Below are positions 1 through 7,764 of a stretch of 64,000 bases of DNA, piece after piece (within the stretch, counting starts at the first letter, position 1; the number at the start of each line of letters is the position of its first letter). Position numbers and translations under genes: made by a program. This DNA comes from Virgibacillus necropolis (lineage in GTDB: Bacteria > Bacillota > Bacilli > Bacillales > Amphibacillaceae), in contig NZ_CP022437.1 of assembly GCF_002224365.1 (NCBI RefSeq), forward strand, positions 3,720,001-3,784,000, read 5' to 3'. The notes beneath the pieces are model-generated. The model did not search any database. It was not told the origin of the DNA and saw nothing but the letters and a program-made list of their open reading frames with translations.

Positions 1-222
1 TTAAATAGCGAGATATTGCAAATGTATCCAAATACAATTGATAAAATAAAAAACAATTTAACTTCATCTGTAAGCCAATACCGTGAATTAGTTATATCCG
101 ATCTTGGTAATAAAGCTTGTGTACTAGGTGCATGTGCATTAGCAATTCAACGCTTTCTAGAAGTCCCTGAGCTTATTTTAACGATTCCAGAAGAACCTGT
201 TATAGGAAAAGCAGTTCATTAG
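1..222 (+). CDS. ROK-family protein, C-terminal fragment (cut by window edge)
   Basis: The frame is open from the first base of the window to a TAG at 220-222, so only the last 73 residues are visible. The segment SDLGNKACVLGACALAIQRF resembles the C-terminal end of ROK proteins (sugar kinases and XylR/NagC-type repressors), where a conserved LGAAxLA helix precedes the end. Whether this is a kinase or a DNA-binding repressor cannot be told, because the N-terminal half lies outside the window. A strong terminator follows directly. A role in sugar regulation would fit the hexuronate operon downstream, but that is inference. Confidence 0.6.
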   Translation, partial: LNSEILQMYPNTIDKIKNNLTSSVSQYRELVISDLGNKACVLGACALAIQRFLEVPELILTIPEEPVIGKAVH

Positions 223-263
223 TAAAAGAATTCCCTGTTTTTCCTACAGGGAATTCTTTTACT
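221..263 (+). terminator. Rho-independent terminator after the ROK gene
   Basis: A perfect 17-bp stem, AGTAAAAGAATTCCCTG at 221-237 pairing with 247-263, encloses a 9-base loop. It starts one base before the end of the TAG stop codon of the ROK fragment. A-rich on one side and T-rich on the other, it can work in either direction, but only a plus-strand gene ends here. Confidence 0.85.
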
Positions 264-288
264 ATTAATTAGAAAGGCAGGCATTATT

Positions 289-1212
289 TTGACAGAACTA
301 TTCATTATTCTAAAAGATATCCTTTTACCTATTTTCGTTATCATGGGTATTGGTTTTTTCATGCAAAAAAAGTTCAACCTAGATATACAAACGTTAGCAA
401 GAATAAATATTTACTTTCTTGTCCCAGGCTTCATATTTGTTAAATTATACAGCACGCAGTTCTCCTTCAATTTATTTATAAAAGTACTGATTTTTTTTGT
501 GATTTATGTGTTTATCCTTTATCTTATTTCAATTTTAGTAGCTAAGGTGATAGGCGCTGATAAAGGAATGAAGACATCCTTTTCTAATAGTGTGATGTTC
601 TTTAACTCGGGAAATTACGGTGTCCCCGTTAATGACTTAGTTTTTAAAAGTGACCCATTTGCTATGTCTATTCAAGTTATCGTTCTTACGCTGCAAAATA
701 TATTCTTATTTTCCTATGGCATTTTCTCGCTTCAATCTATTAAAATAGGAAAATTACAGGCTGCACTTGGTTATTTTAAAATGCCAGTTTTATATGCTTT
801 AATAGCAGGAATAACCTTAAATATCTTTAGTGTTCCGATTCCCTCATTTATTTGGGTGCCTGCTAATTATATTTCTGAAGCGATGATTTCTCTTGCATTG
901 TTAACTTTGGGTGCCCAGGTAGCTAATATTAAATTTAAATCAGGATTGTCATCCGTATATTTGAGTTTATTGCTTCGTCTAGTAGTTGGCCCATTAGTCG
1001 CATTGGTAATAATTTTTATTTTTAACATAAGTGGAATCACAGCTCAAGCATTGTTAATCGCCTCTGCAATGCCTACATCTGTAAACAGTGCAGTTATTGC
1101 ACAAGAATATAAAAATCATCCTAATTTTGCGGCACAGGTCGTATTGTTTTCAACCCTATTCAGTGCTATTACGGTCACGATGGTTATTTATTTAGCAAGG
1201 GTTTTATTTTAA
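289..1212 (+). CDS. AEC-family (auxin efflux carrier/malonate-type) transporter
   Basis: This 307-residue protein is almost entirely hydrophobic, with about ten membrane segments arranged as two five-helix halves, as in the AEC family (PF03547; MleP/MdcF-type carriers). The family signature is seen in the central NSVMFFNSGNYGVPV stretch around residues 103-117 and the late LLIASAMPTSVNSAVIAQEY segment around 255-274. The start is a TTG at 289, preceded by AGAAAGGCAGG. Family members move organic acids out of or into the cell; the substrate here is unknown. It stands alone between a terminator and a repeat region, so neighbours give no clear hint. Confidence 0.85.
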   Translation: MTELFIILKDILLPIFVIMGIGFFMQKKFNLDIQTLARINIYFLVPGFIFVKLYSTQFSFNLFIKVLIFFVIYVFILYLISILVAKVIGADKGMKTSFSNSVMFFNSGNYGVPVNDLVFKSDPFAMSIQVIVLTLQNIFLFSYGIFSLQSIKIGKLQAALGYFKMPVLYALIAGITLNIFSVPIPSFIWVPANYISEAMISLALLTLGAQVANIKFKSGLSSVYLSLLLRLVVGPLVALVIIFIFNISGITAQALLIASAMPTSVNSAVIAQEYKNHPNFAAQVVLFSTLFSAITVTMVIYLARVLF

Positions 1213-1260
1213 AGCTGTTTTCTCAAAGATTGTTGTTTTTGACACAAAATCTATAGACTA

Positions 1261-1606
1261 CGACGTAAGTGCTGGTTGATTTCCGCTGCGGGCAGTCGCG
1301 CACCTTAGGGCGGCTGGTGAGCCTCCTCGTGCTGTCGCACTGTGGGGTCTCACCTATGCCTATCCTCCCGCAGGAGTCGACTGCCCTCCGCTCCAATCAC
1401 TGAAGAGTGAAGAGATGAATGTTATGAATTTTAGGAGGAGTTCAACCCTAGTGAAGGAAATCCACGTAGACTCCTGCGGGAAAGCGAAGACGATGAGACC
1501 CCGCAGTGAGCGGTTTTTGCTCGCGAGGAGGCTCATCGCGAGCCCGTGGAAAGCGTAGTGGATTTCCGGAACGGTTGTTCAAGCACAAAACATGGCACTT
1601 ACGTCG
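1261..1606. repeat. Large inverted pair of GC-rich Bacillaceae repeats (R3)
   Basis: Two diverged copies of one GC-rich element face each other. The right copy (about 1450-1606) reads GACTCCTGCGGG, then GAGACCCCGCAG, then GAGGAGGCTCA, then a GTGGAAAGC box. The left copy (about 1261-1410) carries the same blocks in reverse complement. The outer ends form a perfect 12-bp inverted repeat, CGACGTAAGTGC (1261-1272) and its complement (1595-1606). The unit resembles the dispersed palindromic repeats common in Bacillaceae intergenic DNA. GC content is far above the surroundings. The ORF at 1506-1688 inside it has no homology signal and is not called. Confidence 0.75.
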
Positions 1607-1666
1607 CATTTTATATCAATTACGAGGGTTAAAGAACAACAAAATCTACGAAAAGGACATAAAAGA

Positions 1667-1706
1667 AAAAAGATGGCGTATGCTTTAAAAAGCACACGCC
1701 ATCTTT
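1667..1706 (-). terminator. Terminator of the uxa/uxu/kdg operon
   Basis: Read on the minus strand, AAAGATGGCGTGTGC pairs with GCATACGCCATCTTT and is followed by TTTCTTTT. It lies four bases beyond the kdgK stop codon and closes the hexuronate operon. Confidence 0.85.
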
Positions 1707-1709
1707 ATT

Positions 1710-2710
1710 TTATCTATTCACGTCTTTCCCTTGACTGGCGAGAAACTCTGCCACTTCATCAGCATTGAATTGATTATGGTCCCCGTATACCAGATGCTTC
1801 AATACACTTGATCCAATACCAAATTCAATCGTTTCTTGCGAATTTAAATTCGCCAAAATTCCGTGTATTACACCAGCGGCAAATGCATCACCACCGCCAA
1901 TTCGATCCACTATTTCAAATGAAAAACTATTACTTTTATAAAGAACACCATTATTAAAAATGTAACCTTCAAGTTCGTTGCTCGAGGAAGAATGAACAGT
2001 TCTATTAGTGCATGAAAAATAAGCTATATCGTAGTGTTCAGCAAACTCTCCGTAATACCTTTCTAAAACTGCCTCATCAAATTGTTCTGGCCCGTCATTT
2101 CCTAGAAGGTAAACAAAATCTTTATAACCTGCAAAGCAAATATCAACATAGGGTAAAATCTTCAAAAATGTCTCCCTTGCTTCTTCAACTGACCATAACT
2201 TACTTCGGTAATTAAAATCAAAGCTTACTTGGATGTTTCGCTTTTTTGCCTCTTTAATAGCTAGTAGCGTGAAATCTTTCATTTCAGCACTTACTGCTGG
2301 CGTTATACCAGTAGTGTGTAGGAGATCAATGTCACTATAAATAGCATCCCAATTAATCGTTTCATTCGGTAATTCAAGGAAAGATGAATATTTACGATCA
2401 TAAATTACTTTAGCCTGTCTAAGCGAAAATCCTTCTTCATAATAATAGCTGCCGATTCGCTCTCCACTACGAAAAACCCACGTTGTATCAATTCCTCCTG
2501 ATTTTAAATGAGCCTCTGCGGCATCACCCAGATCATTCGGGGTAAAGCCGTAAGACAGGAAACATCATGGTCGAAATTACTTAGCGACCTGGCTACATTG
2601 GCTTCAGCGCCACCGTAATATGCATGAAAGCCTCCAGCTTGATTTAATCGTTGATTATTGATAGGTGTTAGACGTAATAGTATCTCGCCAAGTGTTACAA
2701 TTTTGCCCAT
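1710..2710 (-). pseudogene. kdgK: 2-keto-3-deoxygluconate kinase, broken by a one-base frameshift
   Basis: A PfkB-family sugar kinase that would phosphorylate 2-keto-3-deoxygluconate to KDPG in hexuronate breakdown. Residues 1-58 (MGKIVTLGEILLRLTP, then the GGAEANVA substrate-loop motif) are in one frame, and the rest, to the stop at 1710, is in another. The switch is at 2539-2542, where the minus strand has CCCC; one more C would restore ALPPNDLGDAAEAHLK and a continuous protein of about 333 residues, the normal length. The anion-hole and catalytic-base motif RIGGGDAFAAG is intact in the downstream part. The gene starts three bases after the kdgA stop. Either a recent inactivating deletion or a sequencing error in a homopolymer; nothing else in the gene looks decayed. 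Confidence 0.85.
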
Positions 2711-2713
2711 AGC

Positions 2714-3346
2714 TTATTCCCCATTTACCTTTTGTTGAAATTCTCGTGCAAGCTGCTCCACTTTTCCGTAGTCACCATCTTTTGCCGGTTTAGTAATTTC
2801 ACCACCAACACCTACCATCAATGCACCAGCATCGAGCCAAGTATCTACATTATCTATTGTAATTCCACCAGTAGGCATAATTGCTACATGCGGAAGTGGC
2901 CCATGGATATTTTTAATAAATGATGGATCAAAAGCATTTCCAGGAAATAGTTTAACTACCGACACACCATATTCTATTGCATGGATTATTTCATTTACTG
3001 ACATACATCCAGGTAAGTATGGAATAGCATAGCGGTTACACAGTTTCGCTGTATCTACGTCAAAACCTGGACTCACAATAAACTTTGCACCAGACAGGAT
3101 AGCTACTCTAGCAGTTTCACTATCGAGTACTGTACCAGCGCCAACTAAGACGTCATCATTATATTTGTCTCCAAGTGCTTCTAACAAACGCCCAGCTTTC
3201 GGAACGGTAAAAGTGACTTCTAACGTTTTTATCCCACCCTTAACACAAGCTTCTGCAGTTTCTTCTGCCATAGCAAGATTATCACCACGAATAACAAGGG
3301 CTAATTTATTTGCTATCATTTGACTTAAAATATGATAGGATTGCAT
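2714..3346 (-). CDS. kdgA: KDPG aldolase (2-dehydro-3-deoxyphosphogluconate aldolase)
   Basis: A class I aldolase of 210 residues that splits KDPG into pyruvate and glyceraldehyde 3-phosphate, the last step of the hexuronate branch. It is a single small TIM barrel, the usual size of the Eda/KdgA family. The Schiff-base lysine is Lys132 in VVKLFPGNAF, the conserved glutamate is Glu43 in LEVTF, and the GAGTVLD and PTGGI phosphate-site loops are present. AAAGGA lies nine bases before the ATG. It is in an operon with uxuB upstream and kdgK downstream. If kdgK is truly broken, KDPG supply to this enzyme would depend on another kinase. Confidence 0.95.
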   Translation of the reverse strand: MQSYHILSQMIANKLALVIRGDNLAMAEETAEACVKGGIKTLEVTFTVPKAGRLLEALGDKYNDDVLVGAGTVLDSETARVAILSGAKFIVSPGFDVDTAKLCNRYAIPYLPGCMSVNEIIHAIEYGVSVVKLFPGNAFDPSFIKNIHGPLPHVAIMPTGGITIDNVDTWLDAGALMVGVGGEITKPAKDGDYGKVEQLAREFQQKVNGE

Positions 3347-3361
3347 CTATTTTCATCCTTT

Positions 3362-4213
3362 CTACACACCTGAATAAGCTGAAAAGCCACCATCGATTGG
3401 GACAACAATGCCATTTACAAAACTAGAGGACTGTTGGTCTACTAGCCAAAGTAATGTTCCAACTAACTCTTCAGGCTCACCAAATCGAGCTAAAGGTGTT
3501 TGTGATAAAATTTTATTCGCGCGTTCACTTAATTCCCCATTTTCCTTAAGCATTAAGCCTTCATTTTGTTCTGTAAGGAAAAAACCTGGTGCAATCGCAT
3601 TAACGCGGATGCCGACTTTGGAAAAATGGACTGCTAACCATTGTGTGAAGTTACTTATTGCCGCCTTGGCGCCACTATAAGCAGGTATCTTGGTTAGCGG
3701 TCGGTATGCATTCATAGATGACACATTAATAACCGTCGCACCTTCCTGATCAACCATATCTTTTCCAAAGACCTGTGTAGGCAATAGCGTACCTATGAAG
3801 TTCAGGTTAAATAACCCTCCAACAGATTCAGAGTCCAGGTCAAAAAATGTTTGTTGCTCACCGTCTTGCAAATCTTCTACATTAAAAAACTCTTTTGATG
3901 TTGTCGCTTTCGCATGATTGCCCCCTGCCCCATTAATTAAAATAGAACATGGTCCAGCCACCTCTAGAACCTTTTGATGTACTGCTTCTAATTCCGTTTT
4001 ATTTAGTACATCCACACTATAACCGAACGCTTCTCCGCCCTGTTCTTTTATTTGCTCAACCACGGTATCAATCTTCTCTTTATTTCTTGCTAACACTACG
4101 ACCTTGGCACCCGCTTGTGCTAATGCTTTCGATAATACAGAACCTAACACACCACTGCCACCAGTAACGACAGCTACTTTATTCTTTAAATTTATGTGAA
4201 ATGGTATTTGCAT
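3362..4213 (-). CDS. uxuB: SDR-family D-mannonate oxidoreductase (fructuronate reductase)
   Basis: A classical short-chain dehydrogenase of 283 residues. The Rossmann motif TGGSGVLG lies at residues 17-24, the NGAG motif near 93-96, the catalytic Ser at about 164-165, and Tyr178/Lys182 in YSGAK. The likely reaction is NADH-dependent reduction of D-fructuronate to D-mannonate. SDRs are poorly specific by sequence, so the call rests on its place between uxuA and kdgA; Bacillus subtilis uses a similar SDR (YjmF) rather than the long-chain UxuB of E. coli. GGAGG precedes the ATG. It could alternatively act on 5-keto-4-deoxyuronate. Confidence 0.8.
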   Translation of the reverse strand: MQIPFHINLKNKVAVVTGGSGVLGSVLSKALAQAGAKVVVLARNKEKIDTVVEQIKEQGGEAFGYSVDVLNKTELEAVHQKVLEVAGPCSILINGAGGNHAKATTSKEFFNVEDLQDGEQQTFFDLDSESVGGLFNLNFIGTLLPTQVFGKDMVDQEGATVINVSSMNAYRPLTKIPAYSGAKAAISNFTQWLAVHFSKVGIRVNAIAPGFFLTEQNEGLMLKENGELSERANKILSQTPLARFGEPEELVGTLLWLVDQQSSSFVNGIVVPIDGGFSAYSGV

Positions 4214-4231
4214 GGTTACGCCTCCTTCTTT

Positions 4232-5266
4232 TTATTTACGATTAAGTGTATCTATAATGCCATTTAAATAAGTTGCCCCGAGTGACCGGTCATATAATCC
4301 ATATCCTGGTCTACCTTCTTCTCCCCATATCATTCGCCCGTGATCCGGACGAATAGGACCAGTGAATCCACAGTCATACAGCTTTTCAACTACGCTAACC
4401 ATATCAATTGATCCATCTCTGGAAAGATGGGAAGTTTCTTGAAATGATAATTCACCAATCCATTTTACATTGCGAGCATGAACAAAATGAATTCGCCCTT
4501 TGGCAGCCTCAATTATTTCCAAGAGGTCATTTTCCGGGTTCGCTCCATAAGAACCCGTGCAAAACGTAATTCCATTATTAGGACTGTCAACTGCTTGTAG
4601 CATGTGTTGAACATTTTCTTTATTGGTAATAACTCGTGGAAGTCCGAATATCGGCCATGGTGGATCGTCTGGATGTATCGCCAACAGAATATCCTCTTCT
4701 TCAGCAACTGGTACTACTTCTTTTAAGAAATAAATTAAATTATCCATGAGTTGCTGTTCAGAAATGGTTTGATATTGATCAATAATCTTCCGAAGATCTC
4801 CTGTTTGATACGACAGATCCCAACCGGGCAATTGAAGTTCTCCGCCTAATGGATCAATATCCTTTACCAACTTATCATCATATAACAATGAATTAGAACC
4901 GTCAGCCAAAGGAGCATCCAGTTGCGAACGAGTCCAATCAAACACTGGCATAAAGTTATAACAAATCGTCTTTATTCCAGCTTTTGAGAGGTTTCGTAAT
5001 GTTTCCTTGTAATTCGTAATCCATTTATCTCTAGTAGAAAGCCCCATCTTAATCTCTTCATGAACTGGTACACTTTCAATAACATTAAGCGTTAGGCTAT
5101 GTTTTTCAATTATTTCCTTTAACTCTACTATTTTATCGTATGACCAAATTTCTCCTACTGGTGTATCATAAATGGCGGAAACAATTCCAACCATACCAGG
5201 TATTTGTCTTATTTGTTCTAGTGTTACTGGATCGTCTTCCCCATACCAACGAAAACTCATTTCCAT
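4232..5266 (-). CDS. uxuA: Mannonate dehydratase
   Basis: This 344-residue TIM-barrel enzyme dehydrates D-mannonate to 2-keto-3-deoxygluconate using a divalent metal. The family pattern is clear: MSFRWYGEDDPVTLEQIRQIPG at the N terminus (residues 3-24), AIHPDDPPWPIFGLPR in the middle, CTGSYGANPENDL near residues 236-248, and the closing RPDHGRMIWGEEGRPGYGLYDRS segment. Length is close to that of Bacillus UxuA. GAGG lies nine bases before the start, and 16 bases separate it from uxaC. Cytoplasmic; second to act after isomerisation and reduction in the glucuronate route. Confidence 0.95.
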   Translation of the reverse strand: MEMSFRWYGEDDPVTLEQIRQIPGMVGIVSAIYDTPVGEIWSYDKIVELKEIIEKHSLTLNVIESVPVHEEIKMGLSTRDKWITNYKETLRNLSKAGIKTICYNFMPVFDWTRSQLDAPLADGSNSLLYDDKLVKDIDPLGGELQLPGWDLSYQTGDLRKIIDQYQTISEQQLMDNLIYFLKEVVPVAEEEDILLAIHPDDPPWPIFGLPRVITNKENVQHMLQAVDSPNNGITFCTGSYGANPENDLLEIIEAAKGRIHFVHARNVKWIGELSFQETSHLSRDGSIDMVSVVEKLYDCGFTGPIRPDHGRMIWGEEGRPGYGLYDRSLGATYLNGIIDTLNRK

Positions 5267-5282
5267 ATAGATTCACCTCTTC

Positions 5283-6680
5283 CTATAAATTAAAATAGCG
5301 TTTTGCATTGTAATAACAAATATTCTCTACATATTTGCCCAAGAACTCCAGATCATTTGGTACTTTCCCTTGATCTACCCATGTCCCAATCAAGTTACAT
5401 AATATTCTTCTAAAATATTCATGGCGTGAAAATGATAGAAAGCTTCTAGAATCTGTTAACATCCCAACAAAATTACTAATTGATCCAACATTCGCTAGAA
5501 TTTTCATTTGATCTTCCATGCCATCAATATGGTCGTTATACCACCAAGACGTACCAAACTGAACTTTCCCGGCAATCTCATCGTTTTGATAGTTTCCTGC
5601 CATTGATGCAAGAATATAATTATCACGTGCATTCAAACTATATAAAATTGTTCTGGGCAGGCTTTCTTTTTGCTCCAAAGCATCTAATAGATTTGCTAAT
5701 GGCTCTGCTACCAATTGATCACCAATAGAATCATAGCCGCTATCTGGACCAAGTTTGTTAAACATTCGTGTATTGTTATTCCGCTTTGCCCCTATATGTA
5801 GTTGCATCACCCAACCTTTTATGGCGTACATTTCAGCCAATGAAAGTAATGTATACGTTTTAAATTGATCGATTTCTTTAATTGTTAATTCCTGATCATT
5901 CATCCGCTTACGAAAAATAGCTTCAACATCATCTTTTGTTGCTTCCTCATAGAACATAACACTAATGCCATGATCTGAACTTTTACACCCATGTTTATCA
6001 AAATAATCAACACGATTTTCTAAGCCTATTAGAAATTCTTCATAATTATCAATCGAGGAATTTATCGCCTGTGCTAATTGATCCACCCAGGCAACAAATT
6101 CATCCTTTTCGATTTGAATACCTTTGTCAGGTCGAAAGGATGGGGATACCTGAGTCGTAAAATCGTCTTGCATTAATTGGGCATGTATCGCTAAGTCATC
6201 TGTTGGATCATCTGTTGTTCCTACAAATTCGACCTTTTCTTTTTTTAATAAAGATCTTACCGACAAATCCGGAGTGGCTAATTGCTTGTTTGCTTCCTCC
6301 CAAATTGCTGGAGCGGATTGTTCATTTAAAAGCTTTTCAATATTGAAATATCGTAACAATTCTAGATGTGTCCAATGGTACAGCGGATTACCAATCATGT
6401 TTGGAACTGTTTTAGCCCATGCTAAGAATTTATCGTAATCAGATTTATTTCCAGTAATAAAATCCTCATTTATTCCATTTGCACGCATAGCTCTCCATTT
6501 ATAATGATCACCAGCGAGCCAAATTTCTGCTAGATTCGTATAATTTTTATCTGATAGAATTTCTTCTTGATTTAGGTGATTATGATAGTCGATTATCGGC
6601 AAATTTTTGGCCTTATTATGGTAAAGCTCCTTTGCTGCGTCACTATATAATAAAAAGTCATCTGTAATAAATGTTTTCAT
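5283..6680 (-). CDS. uxaC: Glucuronate/galacturonate isomerase
   Basis: First gene of the hexuronate operon. The 465-residue amidohydrolase-superfamily protein would isomerise D-glucuronate to fructuronate and D-galacturonate to tagaturonate. The N-terminal metal motif DYHNHL sits at residues 31-36; family hallmarks VGTTDDPTDDL, MQLHIGAKRNNNTRMF, and the C-terminal GMLTDSRSFLSFSRHEYFRRILC are all present, and length matches the family. No tagaturonate reductase or altronate dehydratase follows, so the operon serves the glucuronate/fructuronate branch. A promoter with an embedded cre-like site lies just upstream. Confidence 0.95.
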   Translation of the reverse strand: MKTFITDDFLLYSDAAKELYHNKAKNLPIIDYHNHLNQEEILSDKNYTNLAEIWLAGDHYKWRAMRANGINEDFITGNKSDYDKFLAWAKTVPNMIGNPLYHWTHLELLRYFNIEKLLNEQSAPAIWEEANKQLATPDLSVRSLLKKEKVEFVGTTDDPTDDLAIHAQLMQDDFTTQVSPSFRPDKGIQIEKDEFVAWVDQLAQAINSSIDNYEEFLIGLENRVDYFDKHGCKSSDHGISVMFYEEATKDDVEAIFRKRMNDQELTIKEIDQFKTYTLLSLAEMYAIKGWVMQLHIGAKRNNNTRMFNKLGPDSGYDSIGDQLVAEPLANLLDALEQKESLPRTILYSLNARDNYILASMAGNYQNDEIAGKVQFGTSWWYNDHIDGMEDQMKILANVGSISNFVGMLTDSRSFLSFSRHEYFRRILCNLIGTWVDQGKVPNDLEFLGKYVENICYYNAKRYFNL

Positions 6681-6720
6681 TTCACATCATGCCCTTTCCT
6701 TTTTACAATTTTACCTCATA

Positions 6721-6747
6721 ATTAGTTTGCTCGGTAAACAAACTAAT
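6721..6747. promoter_or_regulatory. Palindromic operator downstream of the uxaC promoter
   Basis: ATTAGTTTG (6721-6729) and CAAACTAAT (6739-6747) form a perfect 9-bp inverted repeat with a 9-base centre. It lies about seven bases past the -10 box, around the expected transcription start. A dedicated uronate repressor is the likely ligand; none is encoded in the visible part of the locus, except possibly the ROK fragment at the window edge. Confidence 0.5.
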
Positions 6748-6753
6748 AAGTCT

Positions 6754-6782
6754 ATAATATATGTAAGCGGTTTACATTTCAA
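6754..6782 (-). promoter_or_regulatory. Sigma-A promoter of uxaC operon with embedded cre-like operator
   Basis: On the minus strand, a -35 box TTGAAA (6777-6782) is separated by 17 bases from a -10 box TATTAT (6754-6759). The spacer is filled by ATGTAAACCGCTTACAT (6761-6777), an almost perfect palindrome that matches the CcpA cre consensus TGNAANCGNWNNCA. A repressor bound here would block RNA polymerase. It may be CcpA, or a LacI-family uronate repressor (KdgR/ExuR type), since those bind similar sequences. Confidence 0.7.
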
Positions 6783-6827
6783 GTTTTTTCTTGAAATTAG
6801 TTCTTTTTGTTTATAGATGTGTTTCAA

Positions 6828-6932
6828 CTTATCAAGAGAGGTTAAGGTACTGACCCACCATTACACCTCAGCAACCAGTCATTCATGGCGCGGTGCTAAT
6901 CTCATTAAGTAGCTATCTAGGTGATAAGAAGA
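6828..6932 (+). promoter_or_regulatory. S-box (SAM-I) riboswitch aptamer, orphan
   Basis: The S-box core is easy to read: CTTATC (6828-6833) opens helix P1 and pairs with GATAAG (6923-6928). In between are AGAGAGGTTAAGG, CTGACCC, ACCTCAGCAACC and CGGTGCTAAT, in the standard order. TTGAAA at 6791-6796 could be a -35 box, though spacing to TATAGA is short. No methionine gene follows on the plus strand: a degenerate R1 repeat and a terminator come next, then the minus-strand lipoprotein gene. It is about 80% alike to the S-box at 10537. Confidence 0.9.
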
Positions 6933-6949
6933 ATGTTAATATTACAAAA

Positions 6950-7037
6950 TTAGAAAACTTGGCTTTCGCCAAGCCTTTGGGCGAATGCCTTAGTTGCACT
7001 TATGCAAAAAGAAATACGGGTTACTTTCTTTACTGCC
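6950..7037 (+). repeat. Degenerate copy of dispersed repeat R1
   Basis: TTAGAAAACTTGGC, a CGCCAAG hairpin arm, then CCTTAGTTGCACTTATGC follow the R1 consensus seen at 10787, 18567, 50350 and 53498. The distal half (AAAAAGAAATACGGGTTACTTTCTT) has drifted. It replaces whatever the upstream S-box once controlled. Confidence 0.7.
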
Positions 7038-7043
7038 AAAAAT

Positions 7044-7076
7044 AAAAACGAGTTCCATTTTGAACTCGTTTTTTTC
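7044..7076. terminator. Bidirectional terminator
   Basis: AACGAGTTC (7047-7055) pairs with GAACTCGTT (7062-7070), followed by TTTTT on the plus strand and by TTTATTTTT on the minus strand. It can end the orphan S-box transcript and also the minus-strand lipoprotein gene. Confidence 0.8.
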
Positions 7077-7108
7077 ACCATATTAAATTCCTTTCATCTA
7101 TCTACTAA

Positions 7109-7636
7109 CTATTTTACTACGATATGCACATTATGTTCAGCAAGATCTCTATTCGTCCAAGTAATAGAAGTTCCAGGAGCAACAACTAACTCTTTCTCAC
7201 TATATTCATAATCGGCAATATCTAATTCTACATGCTTAGTAGAAGGAGCATCTTGCTTTACGATAACTGTCATTTTCATTACAGGATGTGGATCACAGTG
7301 AATCTTATATTCTCCCTCGTCTGGAAAGCTGTAAGTGACGGTTTCCCCTTCCTTTAAGAGTGGAGATGCTACCTCACCACTGACCTCTTCACCGTTCATT
7401 TCCTTTTGTGACATATCATCCTTCTCTTTTTTTTCATCGGAACTAGAGTCATCTTTCTTTGCTGTATCTTCACCATTCTTTTCTTCATTTTTCTCCATTT
7501 CTTCTCCTGAATCAGCTTTTTCGGTATTTTTCATTTCCTTATCTTCTAATTCATCTGTACCGCAGGCAGTAAGAAATGCTATCATTGCTATCACGATAAA
7601 ATATGTCACCCATGATCTATTAAGAAGCTTTCCCAT
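7109..7636 (-). CDS. Lipoprotein with a cupredoxin-like domain in permuted order
   Basis: 175 residues. A signal peptide ends in the lipobox LTAC (Cys25), so the protein should be anchored on the outer face of the membrane. Residues 27-85 are a very acidic, low-complexity linker rich in Glu, Lys, Asp and Ser. The folded part begins near 88. Cys114, His117 and Met122 (CDPHPVMKM) match the C-x2-H-x4-M copper ligands of plastocyanin, and the fourth ligand fits His168 in DLAEHNV. In plastocyanins the His strand comes before the Cys-His-Met loop; here it comes after. GAGGGG lies nine bases before the ATG. A role in electron transfer or copper handling is plausible; the partner is unknown. Confidence 0.7.
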   Translation of the reverse strand: MGKLLNRSWVTYFIVIAMIAFLTACGTDELEDKEMKNTEKADSGEEMEKNEEKNGEDTAKKDDSSSDEKKEKDDMSQKEMNGEEVSGEVASPLLKEGETVTYSFPDEGEYKIHCDPHPVMKMTVIVKQDAPSTKHVELDIADYEYSEKELVVAPGTSITWTNRDLAEHNVHIVVK

Positions 7637-7764
7637 GTTTATCGTCCCCTCTTATTATTGTTATTAAGCTAACGAATTATTTACTGCTATAGATCACATT
7701 TTATTCAAATAGCTTTTTTAAACAATATAAGAAGAGAACATAAAACGTCATTTCAAATGAAAAT

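Noticed and set aside
1506-1688. 60-codon plus-strand ORF
   Set aside because: It lies within the R3 repeat and the terminator of the hexuronate operon. The Arg/Ser-rich translation of a GC-rich repeat has no family signal.
7002-7211. Plus-strand ORF behind the orphan S-box
   Set aside because: It starts inside the R1 remnant, runs through the terminator at 7044-7076 and then reads antisense to the lipoprotein gene. It is not a plausible target of the riboswitch.
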